Below are positions 7,867 to 15,279 of a DNA stretch of 64,000 nt, one piece after another. Each line of letters begins with the position of its first letter. Position 1 is the stretch's first letter. The notes under the pieces are model-generated. The model was not told the origin of the DNA and made no database searches. It was given only the letters and a program-made list of their open reading frames with translations. Origin of the DNA: Aminobacter anthyllidis (GTDB taxonomy: Bacteria; Pseudomonadota; Alphaproteobacteria; Rhizobiales; Rhizobiaceae); the NCBI RefSeq assembly GCF_018555685.1, contig NZ_JAFLWW010000004.1:62001-126000 (forward strand), read 5' to 3'. The position numbers were made by a program, and so were the translations under genes.

Positions 7867-10062
7867 ATGTCACGCAAGCTCCTGCTTTTGACGTCCGCGC
7901 TCGCGGCGTCTGCAGCCTTCCCTGCTTATGCCGACCAGGCGTTCAACCGGATCGCCACCTTCCCCGTGGCCACCAATCTGCCGGCTGGCGTCGATGCGGC
8001 GACCCTGACTTCGTCGGAGATCATCGCCGCCACCGAAGACGGCATGACACTGGTCTATTCCGACAGCCCGCTCGGCGCGCTCGGCTTCATCGACATCACC
8101 GACGCCAAGGCACCGAAGGCCGCAGGCATCGTCAAGATCGAAGGCGAGCCGACCTCCGTCACCGTGCTGGGCGGCAAGGTCTTCGCCGGCGTCAACACCT
8201 CGAAGACCAAGCAGGAGCCTTCGGGCAACCTGACCGTCATCGACCTCGCCGCCAAGGCGATCGAGGCTTCCTGCGATCTCGGCGGCCAGCCCGACTCGGT
8301 GGCGCTGAGCAAGGACGGCAAATTCCTCGCCATTGCGATCGAAAACGAGCGCGACGAAGAACTGAATGAAGGCGCGCTGCCGCAGTTGCCAGCTGGCAAC
8401 CTCAAGATCGTCGCCTTGAAGGACGGAGCCCCGGACTGCGCTTCGATCAAGACGGTTGACCTGACCGGCATCGCCACTGTCGCGCCGGAAGATCCGGAAC
8501 CGGAATTCGTCGCCTTCAACGAAGCCGGCGAGATTGCCGTCACGCTGCAGGAAAACAACCACATCGCCATCGTCGACGCCGAAAGCGGCAAGGTCGTCTC
8601 GCATTTTTCGGCAGGTGAAGTGACGCTCGAAAACGTCGATACCAAAAAGGACGGCGCGCTCAGCTTTGCCGGAAAGGTCGAGAATGCGCCGCGTGAACCC
8701 GATGCGGTGAAGTGGCTCGACAACGATCGTCTCGTCGTTGCCAATGAAGGCGACTACAAGGGCGGCGCGCGCGGCTTCACCATCTTCTCCAAGACTGGCG
8801 AAGTGCTCTATGAGTCCGGACCGGCCTTCGAGTACCAGGCGGCCGCCGCTGGCCATTATCCCGACGCCCGCAACAAGAAGGGCATCGAGCCGGAAGGCCT
8901 GGAGTTCGCTCAGTTCGGCGATCAGAAGTACATCTTCGTTGCCGCAGAGCGGGCTTCGCTGATCGGCGTCTACAAGGACACCGGCAAGGCGCCGGAATTC
9001 GTCCAACTCCTGCCCTCGGGCATCGGTCCGGAAGGCCTCGTCGCCATCCCCCAGCGCAACCTGCTGGTCACCGCCAACGAGACCGACCTCGTCGAAGGCG
9101 GTCTCGCGCGCTCGCATGTCATGGTCTATGAACTCGGCGAAGGCGCAGCCGCCTATCCGCAGGTCGTGGCAGCTCCCAGCGAAGACGGCACGCCGCTCGG
9201 CTGGGGCGCGCTCTCGGGCCTCGCCGCCGACCCCAAGGAAGCTGGAAAGCTTTATGCCGTCTCGGATTCGGTCTACCGCTCGGCACCGGCGATCTTCACC
9301 ATCGACATCACCAAGACCCCTGCCCTGATCACCGCAAAGACCGTCGTCACGCGTGACGGCAAGCCGGCGCAAAAGCTCGATCTCGAAGGCCTTGCGCCCG
9401 ACGGCAAGGGCGGCTTCTGGCTCGCCTCCGAAGGCCGTACCGACAAGCTGACCCCGCACGCCATCTTCAACGTCAACGCCAAGGGCGAGATCAAGGAAGA
9501 GATCGCGTTCCCGGCGGAGTTGCTGGCGCACGAGACCCGCTTCGGCCTCGAGGGCATCACCACGCTTGGCGAGGGCGACGACCTGACCCTGGTCATGGCG
9601 ATCCAGCGCGAATGGGCCGACGATCCCAAGGGGCAGGTCAAGCTTCTGGCCTACAAGCCCAAGGACAAGGAATGGTCAGCGGTGCGCTACCCGCTCGAGT
9701 CGACCGAAAAGGGCTGGGTCGGCCTGTCGGAAATATCCGCCCATGAAGGCAAGCTCTTCATCGTCGAGCGCGACAATCTGGTCGGCCGGGAAGCCGTCAA
9801 CAAGCGCCTTTATTCGGTGACGCTCGATGGCTTCAAGCCGGCTAAGCTCGGTGGCGAACTGCCGGTGGTGGCGAAGACCTTGGTGCGGGATCTCGTGCCC
9901 GACCTCAAGGCCACGACCAACGGCTACGTCGTCGACAAGGTCGAGGGCTTTGCCATCGATGCCTCAGGTGAAGCCTTTGTCGTTACGGACAATGATGGCG
10001 TCGACGATTCTTCCGGCGAAACGCTGTTCATCCGCCTGGGCAACATCGCTGCAATCAACTAA
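7867..10062 (+). CDS. Secreted phytase-like esterase (beta-propeller)
   Basis: The 731-residue protein begins with a clear Sec signal peptide (hydrophobic core LLLLTSALAASAAF, cleavage after AYA at about residue 22), so it is periplasmic or released. The first half (about 30-400) is a YncE/choice-of-anchor-I-like propeller. The second half (about 420-720) is the esterase-like phytase family (PF13449), with recurring acidic blade motifs such as GIEPEGLEF, DLEGLAPDGKGGFW, RFGLEGIT and KVEGFAIDASGEAF, which in the family line the phosphate-ester/calcium site. It probably liberates phosphate from organic esters. The upstream Pho box agrees with this. The ATG at 7867 follows AAAGAGG. It is monocistronic with a terminator downstream. 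Confidence 0.85.
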   Translation: MSRKLLLLTSALAASAAFPAYADQAFNRIATFPVATNLPAGVDAATLTSSEIIAATEDGMTLVYSDSPLGALGFIDITDAKAPKAAGIVKIEGEPTSVTVLGGKVFAGVNTSKTKQEPSGNLTVIDLAAKAIEASCDLGGQPDSVALSKDGKFLAIAIENERDEELNEGALPQLPAGNLKIVALKDGAPDCASIKTVDLTGIATVAPEDPEPEFVAFNEAGEIAVTLQENNHIAIVDAESGKVVSHFSAGEVTLENVDTKKDGALSFAGKVENAPREPDAVKWLDNDRLVVANEGDYKGGARGFTIFSKTGEVLYESGPAFEYQAAAAGHYPDARNKKGIEPEGLEFAQFGDQKYIFVAAERASLIGVYKDTGKAPEFVQLLPSGIGPEGLVAIPQRNLLVTANETDLVEGGLARSHVMVYELGEGAAAYPQVVAAPSEDGTPLGWGALSGLAADPKEAGKLYAVSDSVYRSAPAIFTIDITKTPALITAKTVVTRDGKPAQKLDLEGLAPDGKGGFWLASEGRTDKLTPHAIFNVNAKGEIKEEIAFPAELLAHETRFGLEGITTLGEGDDLTLVMAIQREWADDPKGQVKLLAYKPKDKEWSAVRYPLESTEKGWVGLSEISAHEGKLFIVERDNLVGREAVNKRLYSVTLDGFKPAKLGGELPVVAKTLVRDLVPDLKATTNGYVVDKVEGFAIDASGEAFVVTDNDGVDDSSGETLFIRLGNIAAIN

Positions 10063-10081
10063 GTTTGGTGTGGCCGAAATC

Positions 10082-10116
10082 AAAAGGGCCGCGGCGTGGG
10101 TGCCGCGGCCCTTTTT
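10082..10116. terminator. Bidirectional terminator
   Basis: An A-run, a GGGCCGCGGC / GCCGCGGCCC stem and a T-run lie between the converging phytase-like gene and the STAS gene, so it can stop transcription from either side. Confidence 0.85.
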
Positions 10117-10143
10117 GTCGAGCAGTGATTTTCAGAAGCCGCG

Positions 10144-10494
10144 TCAGTCGATCTGGAGGGTCAAGGCCGGGTGCAGCTTCTTCAGGTTCGGCAGTGACTT
10201 GGACTGCCAGGGGATCTCTGAGCTGCCGCGCACGACGAGCTGGACGGCAGGGTGCTTGCGCACCTCGATGGTGAACTTCGCCAGAAGGTTGATTCCGGAC
10301 GAATTGAGAAACTCGAGGTCGGTCAAGTTAAGTGTGATGGTCTGTGGTGTTTCAGCAAGAATGGCAGTCATCAATGCCATGATGGGCGCATAAGCTTCCG
10401 AGCCGGCAAGTCGCATGGAGCCTTCGAAATAGACATCGCTGTTTTCTGTCCAGACGCGATAGTCATCGGTTCTTACTTCCATGGGCGCCTTCAT
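10144..10494 (-). CDS. STAS-fold regulator (slr1659/SiaC-like)
   Basis: The longer upstream frame overlaps the preceding gene. ATG 10494, seven bases after that gene's stop, gives a compact 116-residue protein. It has the STAS-like pattern of the slr1659/SiaC type: [11 protein letters not shown] near residue 20, a central [17 protein letters not shown] segment in which the SSG serines are the expected phosphorylation region, and a [10 protein letters not shown] strand. In such systems a HATPase kinase phosphorylates the STAS protein and a PP2C phosphatase reverses it, switching a binding partner. It is the last gene of the five-gene operon, directly after its likely kinase. Confidence 0.75.
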   Translation of the reverse strand: MKAPMEVRTDDYRVWTENSDVYFEGSMRLAGSEAYAPIMALMTAILAETPQTITLNLTDLEFLNSSGINLLAKFTIEVRKHPAVQLVVRGSSEIPWQSKSLPNLKKLHPALTLQID

Positions 10495-10501
10495 TCTTTC
10501 T

Positions 10502-11059
10502 TTAGTGAGATTGCGAGATCGGGATCGTGGCGTAGGTTTCCACATGAACCCGATTGCTGGATTCAACCGGGCTGAAGATCCAAGCCAGACGTGCGCCATA
10601 ATCGCTCATCAAGGTGAGCAATCCAAGCCCTGAGCCGGTCGCGTCGGGATCGGCGGCATTTGCCTCGATCTGCTGGATCAGCAGGTCGCCCGGGTCGCCG
10701 ATGGTAATCTCGGAGAGAAGCTTCTGAAATGTCGCCGCGGTCTTGTCGCCGACAATGTTGGAGACCTTCACCTTGAAGCAGTCGGAATCCATTGACGCTT
10801 CGACGATGATCTCGCCCGGTTCACGAAACTTGACTGCATTTTCAATCAGTTCGTTGACCAGATAGCCGATGCTGTGACGAACTTCCTTGTAGTCGTTGCG
10901 CGATGCGTGAAAAGGCAGCGCGAAAAGATCGGCAATGAAGTCCGAGGTCGTTGCGCAGTGATGCCATTTCAGATCCAGAGGTCCATCAAACAACCTGACG
11001 CGGCTGATATTGTCTCTCATGCCGATCGCAATGTCGGCCGGTCCATACAAAGTTGTCAT
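10502..11059 (-). CDS. HATPase-type regulator/kinase (slr1658/SiaB-like)
   Basis: The 185-residue cytoplasmic protein has a GHKL ATP-binding fold. An N-box ([19 protein letters not shown], about residues 67-85) carries the magnesium-binding Asn, and a glycine-rich G-box ([16 protein letters not shown], about 140-155) forms the ATP lid. It belongs to the anti-sigma/SpoIIAB-like kinases, closest in design to slr1658 and SiaB. It lies four bases downstream of the phosphatase gene and seven bases before the STAS gene, so kinase, phosphatase and substrate are co-expressed. Confidence 0.75.
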   Translation of the reverse strand: MTTLYGPADIAIGMRDNISRVRLFDGPLDLKWHHCATTSDFIADLFALPFHASRNDYKEVRHSIGYLVNELIENAVKFREPGEIIVEASMDSDCFKVKVSNIVGDKTAATFQKLLSEITIGDPGDLLIQQIEANAADPDATGSGLGLLTLMSDYGARLAWIFSPVESSNRVHVETYATIPISQSH

Positions 11060-11063
11060 GTGC

Positions 11064-13436
11064 TCACCTGTGCCTCATGACGACGAGTGTAATATCGTCG
11101 TGTATCTTCCTTGTGCCGATGTAGGCCATCAGATCGTCGACAACTCCGGTCTTTATCTCTTCGGCGCTGCTGCCATACCGCGTCCGCACGCTTTCGCTAA
11201 GCCGGTCGAGCCCGAAAAGCTTGCCGCCCAAACCTTCTGCTTCGGTCACGCCGTCGGTGTGGAGAACGATGACGTCGCCGCTGCTGAAGGGGATGTCGCG
11301 TGTCGCGACAAAGGGTGCAATGTCGCGTTCGAGACCGACCGGCAGGCCGAGGTCCATGGTATCGATCCGCTCGACATTGCCGCCGGCACGCACGACCAGA
11401 ACCTCCTCGTGCTGGCCCGACAGGACCAGGCGCTCGTCTTCATAGTCGAGGAAGGCCAGGGACAGGTGCTTGTCAGAGTTGGTACGCTCCAGGTTCTTGA
11501 AGATGGCGCGGTTAAGCCGATCGAGGAACTGCCGGGGATTGTCTTCGCCGGTCTCTTGCAGCGCGCGCGCAACCGACTGCACCATCAACATCAGCACGCC
11601 GCTCTCGAGACCGTGTCCGGTGACATCGCCAATGCCGATCTTCAGGCGGTGCCCGTCCTGCAGGACGTCGTAGTAGTCGCCGCCGACTTCGTCGGCCGGC
11701 CGCATGTAGGCCGCGATCTCGATGCCCGGGATCAGCGCCAGTTCGCGCGGCTTGGGCAGCACCATCATCTGTATCTGGCGCGCAACGTCGAGTTCGGCAC
11801 CCAACCGGACGTTTTCGCTGCGCAGCTTTTCGTTAAGCGTCGAGATTTCGACGTTGGCGCTTTCGAGGTCCCTCGTGCGTTCGTCAACGAGCTGTTCAAG
11901 GTTCTCGGTATGGAAGCTGATCTGCTCGGCCATGCGGTTGAAAGCCACGCCGACCTCGCCGACCTCGTCCTTGGACGGGATGTTGACGCGGACTGAGTAG
12001 TCTTTCGCCTGCAGCCGCCGGGCAGCGGTGGCAAGTGCGCTCAAGCCTGCCGTGATACGCTTCGACAACCCGAATACCGCGGCAAACACGATCATCAGCG
12101 AAACGATGATTGCCAGAAGCTGATAGAGCAGGATTCGGTTCGTCGCCTTCGAAATGCTGTCTTGCGCCGCAAACAACGCGGCGTAGATCTCGCGCTCGGG
12201 TACGACAATGCCCACTGACATCGCCTGCTTTTCGATCGGCCCGGCACTCCAAAGGTTGGTCGGCTTGAGCCCTTTCAGAACGACGATGTAAGGAACATTT
12301 TCGCCCTTTTCTTGCAGCATGACATGCTGGATCACGCCATCGTTGCTGCTGTTGAGGTCGAGGGTTGCGATGGCAGGCTGAGTGCTGGCGCGCAGTGATC
12401 GCTCTACGCCGGTCACCCCGTCGGGGGCTCCCTTGTCGCTTGAAGAAACCAGCCCGATCGTCGCTTCGCTCTTGGGGTTGATGGCCACGACGTTGCCGTT
12501 CGGCATGGTCAGGAAACCGAAGCCGGTTTCAGCGATCTTGACGTTCTCGACGATCTCGGCGAGCTGGTCGAGCGTGATATCGGCCCCGGCAGCACCCGCA
12601 ACGCCTGCACGGTCGCGCGTCCACAGCGGATGAAAGAAGCTGACGATCAGCTTGCCGGTGATCGCGTCGGTGTAAGGCGCAGTCTGGGTGATGTCGTTGT
12701 CGGGGATGAAGCGCGACGCCGGATCGAGCGCCCATTTCTGCCACGAGCCATAAATGCCGGGAAAGAAGAATTCCCAGAACTCGGATGTGTTGTGACCGGG
12801 GTAGAGGCGATCGAAGGTCTGGGCCTGGTCGGTGTAGGGCGCTGTCCTGAAGATCGGCCGCTCCTTTGGGCCGATGTAATACATCTGCAGCTTTGACGAA
12901 CCGCTGGTGAGCAGGCTCGGCGCGACGAGGTCCAGCACAGCGCTGTTGTCGATCTCCTCGCGTACCGCCGGCAGTGGTTTGTGGTCGGGACCAAGAAGAT
13001 AGCCCCAGACGCTGACCACCGAGGGCGCGCCGGGCAGGTTCTGCGCCCACTGCCCCTTGGTGTCGTAGACCACATTGACGGAGGCTGCAGCCTGGTTTGC
13101 CAACGTGGCGCCGACCTGCTTTTGCCTGTCGGGATCGTCGATCTGCCCCTGCAGCACGCCAGCCAGCGTCTTGACGTCGGCATGGACGCGGTCGAGCAAC
13201 AGGTCGACGCGCGATGCCGTCGACTCGGCATAGGAGCGGATATACTCTTGATTTGCAGTCGTCAGGCCGGCACCGACCTCCGAAGTTGCGTCCTGCGACA
13301 GCCGCTGCACATTCCACAACGCCAGGCCGCCGCTCATCAAAAGGTCGAACAAAACTGCGCCGCCCACCACCAGCACGAACTTCGCGCGGAAGGAATGCAG
13401 TCCGAAACGTGGAGTGTCCTGCATATCCGTGCTCAT
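11064..13436 (-). CDS. Membrane SpoIIE-type PP2C phosphatase with sensor and HAMP domains
   Basis: The open frame extends further upstream, but ATG 13436 overlaps the previous stop by four bases (ATGA) and begins just before the first membrane helix. It gives 790 residues: TM1 about 18-42, a large periplasmic double-Cache sensor (about 45-440), TM2 about 445-468, HAMP about 470-520, a coiled coil, then a SpoIIE/PP2C catalytic domain from about 580. The metal-binding acidic motifs are intact: EVGGDYYDV, GIGDVTGHG, HTDGVTEA and HDDITLV. The architecture matches SiaA/RsbU-like phosphatases that dephosphorylate STAS proteins in response to an external signal. It is the sensory hub of the operon. 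Confidence 0.88.
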   Translation of the reverse strand: MSTDMQDTPRFGLHSFRAKFVLVVGGAVLFDLLMSGGLALWNVQRLSQDATSEVGAGLTTANQEYIRSYAESTASRVDLLLDRVHADVKTLAGVLQGQIDDPDRQKQVGATLANQAAASVNVVYDTKGQWAQNLPGAPSVVSVWGYLLGPDHKPLPAVREEIDNSAVLDLVAPSLLTSGSSKLQMYYIGPKERPIFRTAPYTDQAQTFDRLYPGHNTSEFWEFFFPGIYGSWQKWALDPASRFIPDNDITQTAPYTDAITGKLIVSFFHPLWTRDRAGVAGAAGADITLDQLAEIVENVKIAETGFGFLTMPNGNVVAINPKSEATIGLVSSSDKGAPDGVTGVERSLRASTQPAIATLDLNSSNDGVIQHVMLQEKGENVPYIVVLKGLKPTNLWSAGPIEKQAMSVGIVVPEREIYAALFAAQDSISKATNRILLYQLLAIIVSLMIVFAAVFGLSKRITAGLSALATAARRLQAKDYSVRVNIPSKDEVGEVGVAFNRMAEQISFHTENLEQLVDERTRDLESANVEISTLNEKLRSENVRLGAELDVARQIQMMVLPKPRELALIPGIEIAAYMRPADEVGGDYYDVLQDGHRLKIGIGDVTGHGLESGVLMLMVQSVARALQETGEDNPRQFLDRLNRAIFKNLERTNSDKHLSLAFLDYEDERLVLSGQHEEVLVVRAGGNVERIDTMDLGLPVGLERDIAPFVATRDIPFSSGDVIVLHTDGVTEAEGLGGKLFGLDRLSESVRTRYGSSAEEIKTGVVDDLMAYIGTRKIHDDITLVVMRHR

Positions 13437-14623
13437 AGCGGTTTCTGCCCAGAGGCAGCCCAGATCGGCCAACCGGCATAACCCTTCGGATGAAGGGCTG
13501 CGGAGATGTGGTCCTTGAAACCTTGGCGGAACTGCTTGATGAACTCCTCGGAATCGCCCCGCTTGACCGCCATGTCGCCGGCATAGACGTCTTCCCAGGC
13601 GGAGATCATGTCGGCAAAGTCCTTTGGGTCGCCGTCGAGATTGGTCACCATGAACGACTCGACGCGTATGTCGTCGAAGCCCGCGTCGGCCAGATAGCGC
13701 CGGCTCTTGGGCCCGAGTTCGACGTCCATGTCGAAGTGTTCGAACAGTTTCGCTACCTCGTTGTAGGTCCAGCGAATGCTTTCGGCGCGCGGTTCGCCCA
13801 GGCAATGCGAGTTCTTCTCATTGGTGATGTAGACCCGTCCTCCAGGCTTACATATCCTATAAAGCTCCTTGAGTATCTGCGCCGGGCGATTGAAGATCTG
13901 CAGCGAGTGCCGGCAGGTGACGAGGTCGAACTGGTCATCGTCGAGCAGCATCTCGGAGGCGTCGCCATAGGTGTATTCGATGCCCGTGATGTCGAACTCG
14001 CTGGCTACCTTCCTGGCGTAGGCAAGGCTCGATTTGGAATGATCGAGCGCGACGATCCGTGCCGGCTCGAATTCCTTCTGCGCCAGAACGGCGAAATCGC
14101 CGATGCCGCAGCAGATGTCGGCCATGACGATACCCGGCCGCATGCCGTGGCGCGGCAGGATCGAGCGTTCGTGGCGCCAGGTCATCTTGGTCTGCGTCCG
14201 CAGGATCGGGATGAAGCCGCCCTCTTCAAGGAAGCTCTGCCCGGGATAAAACTCGCTGTCGTATTCCTCGACACTGATGCTCGGTTCGATCTTGCTGAGG
14301 CGGCCGAATTTGCGCGTCGTCCAGCCGACAACGCTGGAGGTAATGACCACAAATCTAAGTTCAGGCCTGACACGACACGCATCGATGATGACGCGCGAGA
14401 ATGCGTGGAACGCAGTGTTGTTCATCTGCGCAAGGCGCCTGACGTTGATATAAAGCACGCCACGCACGTTATCGATCGACTCTTTCAGCAGCGCCAGGCT
14501 GGGCGCAAGCTCGTCAATGGTTTGCGGGCGCACCGAGCCGGCAATCGAAAACTCCTGATTGTTCAGGTCAAAATGCGCCTTGAAGCGCCCTACGGTGCCA
14601 GTAGGAGAAAGATGCGCGGTCAA
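13433..14623 (-). CDS. STAS-like domain fused to SAM-dependent methyltransferase
   Basis: The 396-residue protein has two parts. Residues about 15-115 align well with the STAS protein at the end of this operon: FSIAGSVRP versus [17 protein letters not shown] versus YAPIMALM, and VVITSSVVGW versus [10 protein letters not shown]. The expected phospho-serine turn is replaced, with QMNNTAF in place of FLNSSGI. Residues about 165-380 are a class I methyltransferase with motif I ADICCGIGDFAVLA, an acidic residue after strand 2 (VALDHS) and DLVTCRHSLQIF as motif IV. Methyl acceptor is unknown. Four-base overlaps with both neighbours imply translational coupling. The fusion suggests a methyltransferase controlled by partner switching. 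Confidence 0.78.
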   Translation of the reverse strand: MTAHLSPTGTVGRFKAHFDLNNQEFSIAGSVRPQTIDELAPSLALLKESIDNVRGVLYINVRRLAQMNNTAFHAFSRVIIDACRVRPELRFVVITSSVVGWTTRKFGRLSKIEPSISVEEYDSEFYPGQSFLEEGGFIPILRTQTKMTWRHERSILPRHGMRPGIVMADICCGIGDFAVLAQKEFEPARIVALDHSKSSLAYARKVASEFDITGIEYTYGDASEMLLDDDQFDLVTCRHSLQIFNRPAQILKELYRICKPGGRVYITNEKNSHCLGEPRAESIRWTYNEVAKLFEHFDMDVELGPKSRRYLADAGFDDIRVESFMVTNLDGDPKDFADMISAWEDVYAGDMAVKRGDSEEFIKQFRQGFKDHISAALHPKGYAGWPIWAASGQKPL

Positions 14624-15129
14624 TTTGCCAGGCCCCCGAGATCGACCACGATCGTAACCGTATCGGCATCAACCTCTTCAAGGCGAAGAGTGGCATTGTA
14701 GTTAACAGTCAGTTCGAGAAGCATCATGTCGCGGCTCGGCGCGACATCGCCTGAAAGCGAGCTCAGATAGCGTGCCTGCCGGTCGACGCCCTGGACCCGG
14801 GCCACCGCGTCTTCCAGGAACGTGCGCTCTTCCTGGCCGCAGGCAAATGTCAGCTCGATCCGGTCCGTTTCGCCGTGGCGGGACAGCCTGCATTCGAGCG
14901 CGCCACCGGAGTGACGTGTCCGGAAGGTGACCTCAAGCAGCTCATTAAGTGCCGACGAAAACAGATTTGAAAACAGGACGGAGTCCGGCCTGTTGTGACT
15001 GATCGTACGCGCCAGATAACTCGAGATGTAGTCGCAATGCGCCCAATTCGAAAGGAAAGACGCGATCTCCATGTCCACCTGGATCATTGTGCGAAAACTT
15101 GGTTCCGCATTCGCGTCTTTCGTTGGCAT
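14620..15129 (-). CDS. Degenerate HATPase-like protein, first gene of the partner-switch operon
   Basis: The 169-residue protein resembles the SiaB/slr1658 class in length and secondary structure. The helix SSALNELLEVTFRTRHSG (about residues 58-75) corresponds to an N-box, but the metal-binding Asn is absent and no glycine-rich lid is visible, so ATP hydrolysis is doubtful. It would then be a binding partner rather than a kinase. Its stop overlaps the start of the STAS-methyltransferase gene by four bases, as if the two form a dedicated pair parallel to the kinase/STAS pair at the other end. Family assignment is tentative. Confidence 0.6.
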   Translation of the reverse strand: MPTKDANAEPSFRTMIQVDMEIASFLSNWAHCDYISSYLARTISHNRPDSVLFSNLFSSALNELLEVTFRTRHSGGALECRLSRHGETDRIELTFACGQEERTFLEDAVARVQGVDRQARYLSSLSGDVAPSRDMMLLELTVNYNATLRLEEVDADTVTIVVDLGGLAN

Positions 15130-15279
15130 CTCACCCTCTTACCGTTCTGGCCAGGCGCGAAAATAGCATCGCTCGGCAAATTTGTGGTGTCCGGTCTGTC
15201 GGTCTGCCGGGACACTATCCGTATGTATGGTCTTCGTCGCCTGCCCCGTCGAGGCAAGCCTACAGGGTGTTGCCAGTTA

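Noticed and set aside
7870-9531. Long minus-strand open frame of 553 codons opposite the phytase-like gene
   Set aside because: It is an antisense shadow of a high-GC coding region. Its Arg/Asp/Gly-rich composition matches no family and it lacks a ribosome site, whereas the plus strand has a signal peptide and family motifs.
10495-10599. N-terminal extension of the STAS gene to 10599
   Set aside because: It would overlap the preceding HATPase gene by about 100 bases and adds Arg-rich sequence outside the STAS fold. ATG 10494 fits the operon spacing.
13437-13805. Upstream extension of the SpoIIE phosphatase frame
   Set aside because: The additional residues are a shifted reading of the methyltransferase gene. 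ATG 13436 with a 4-bp overlap is the natural start.
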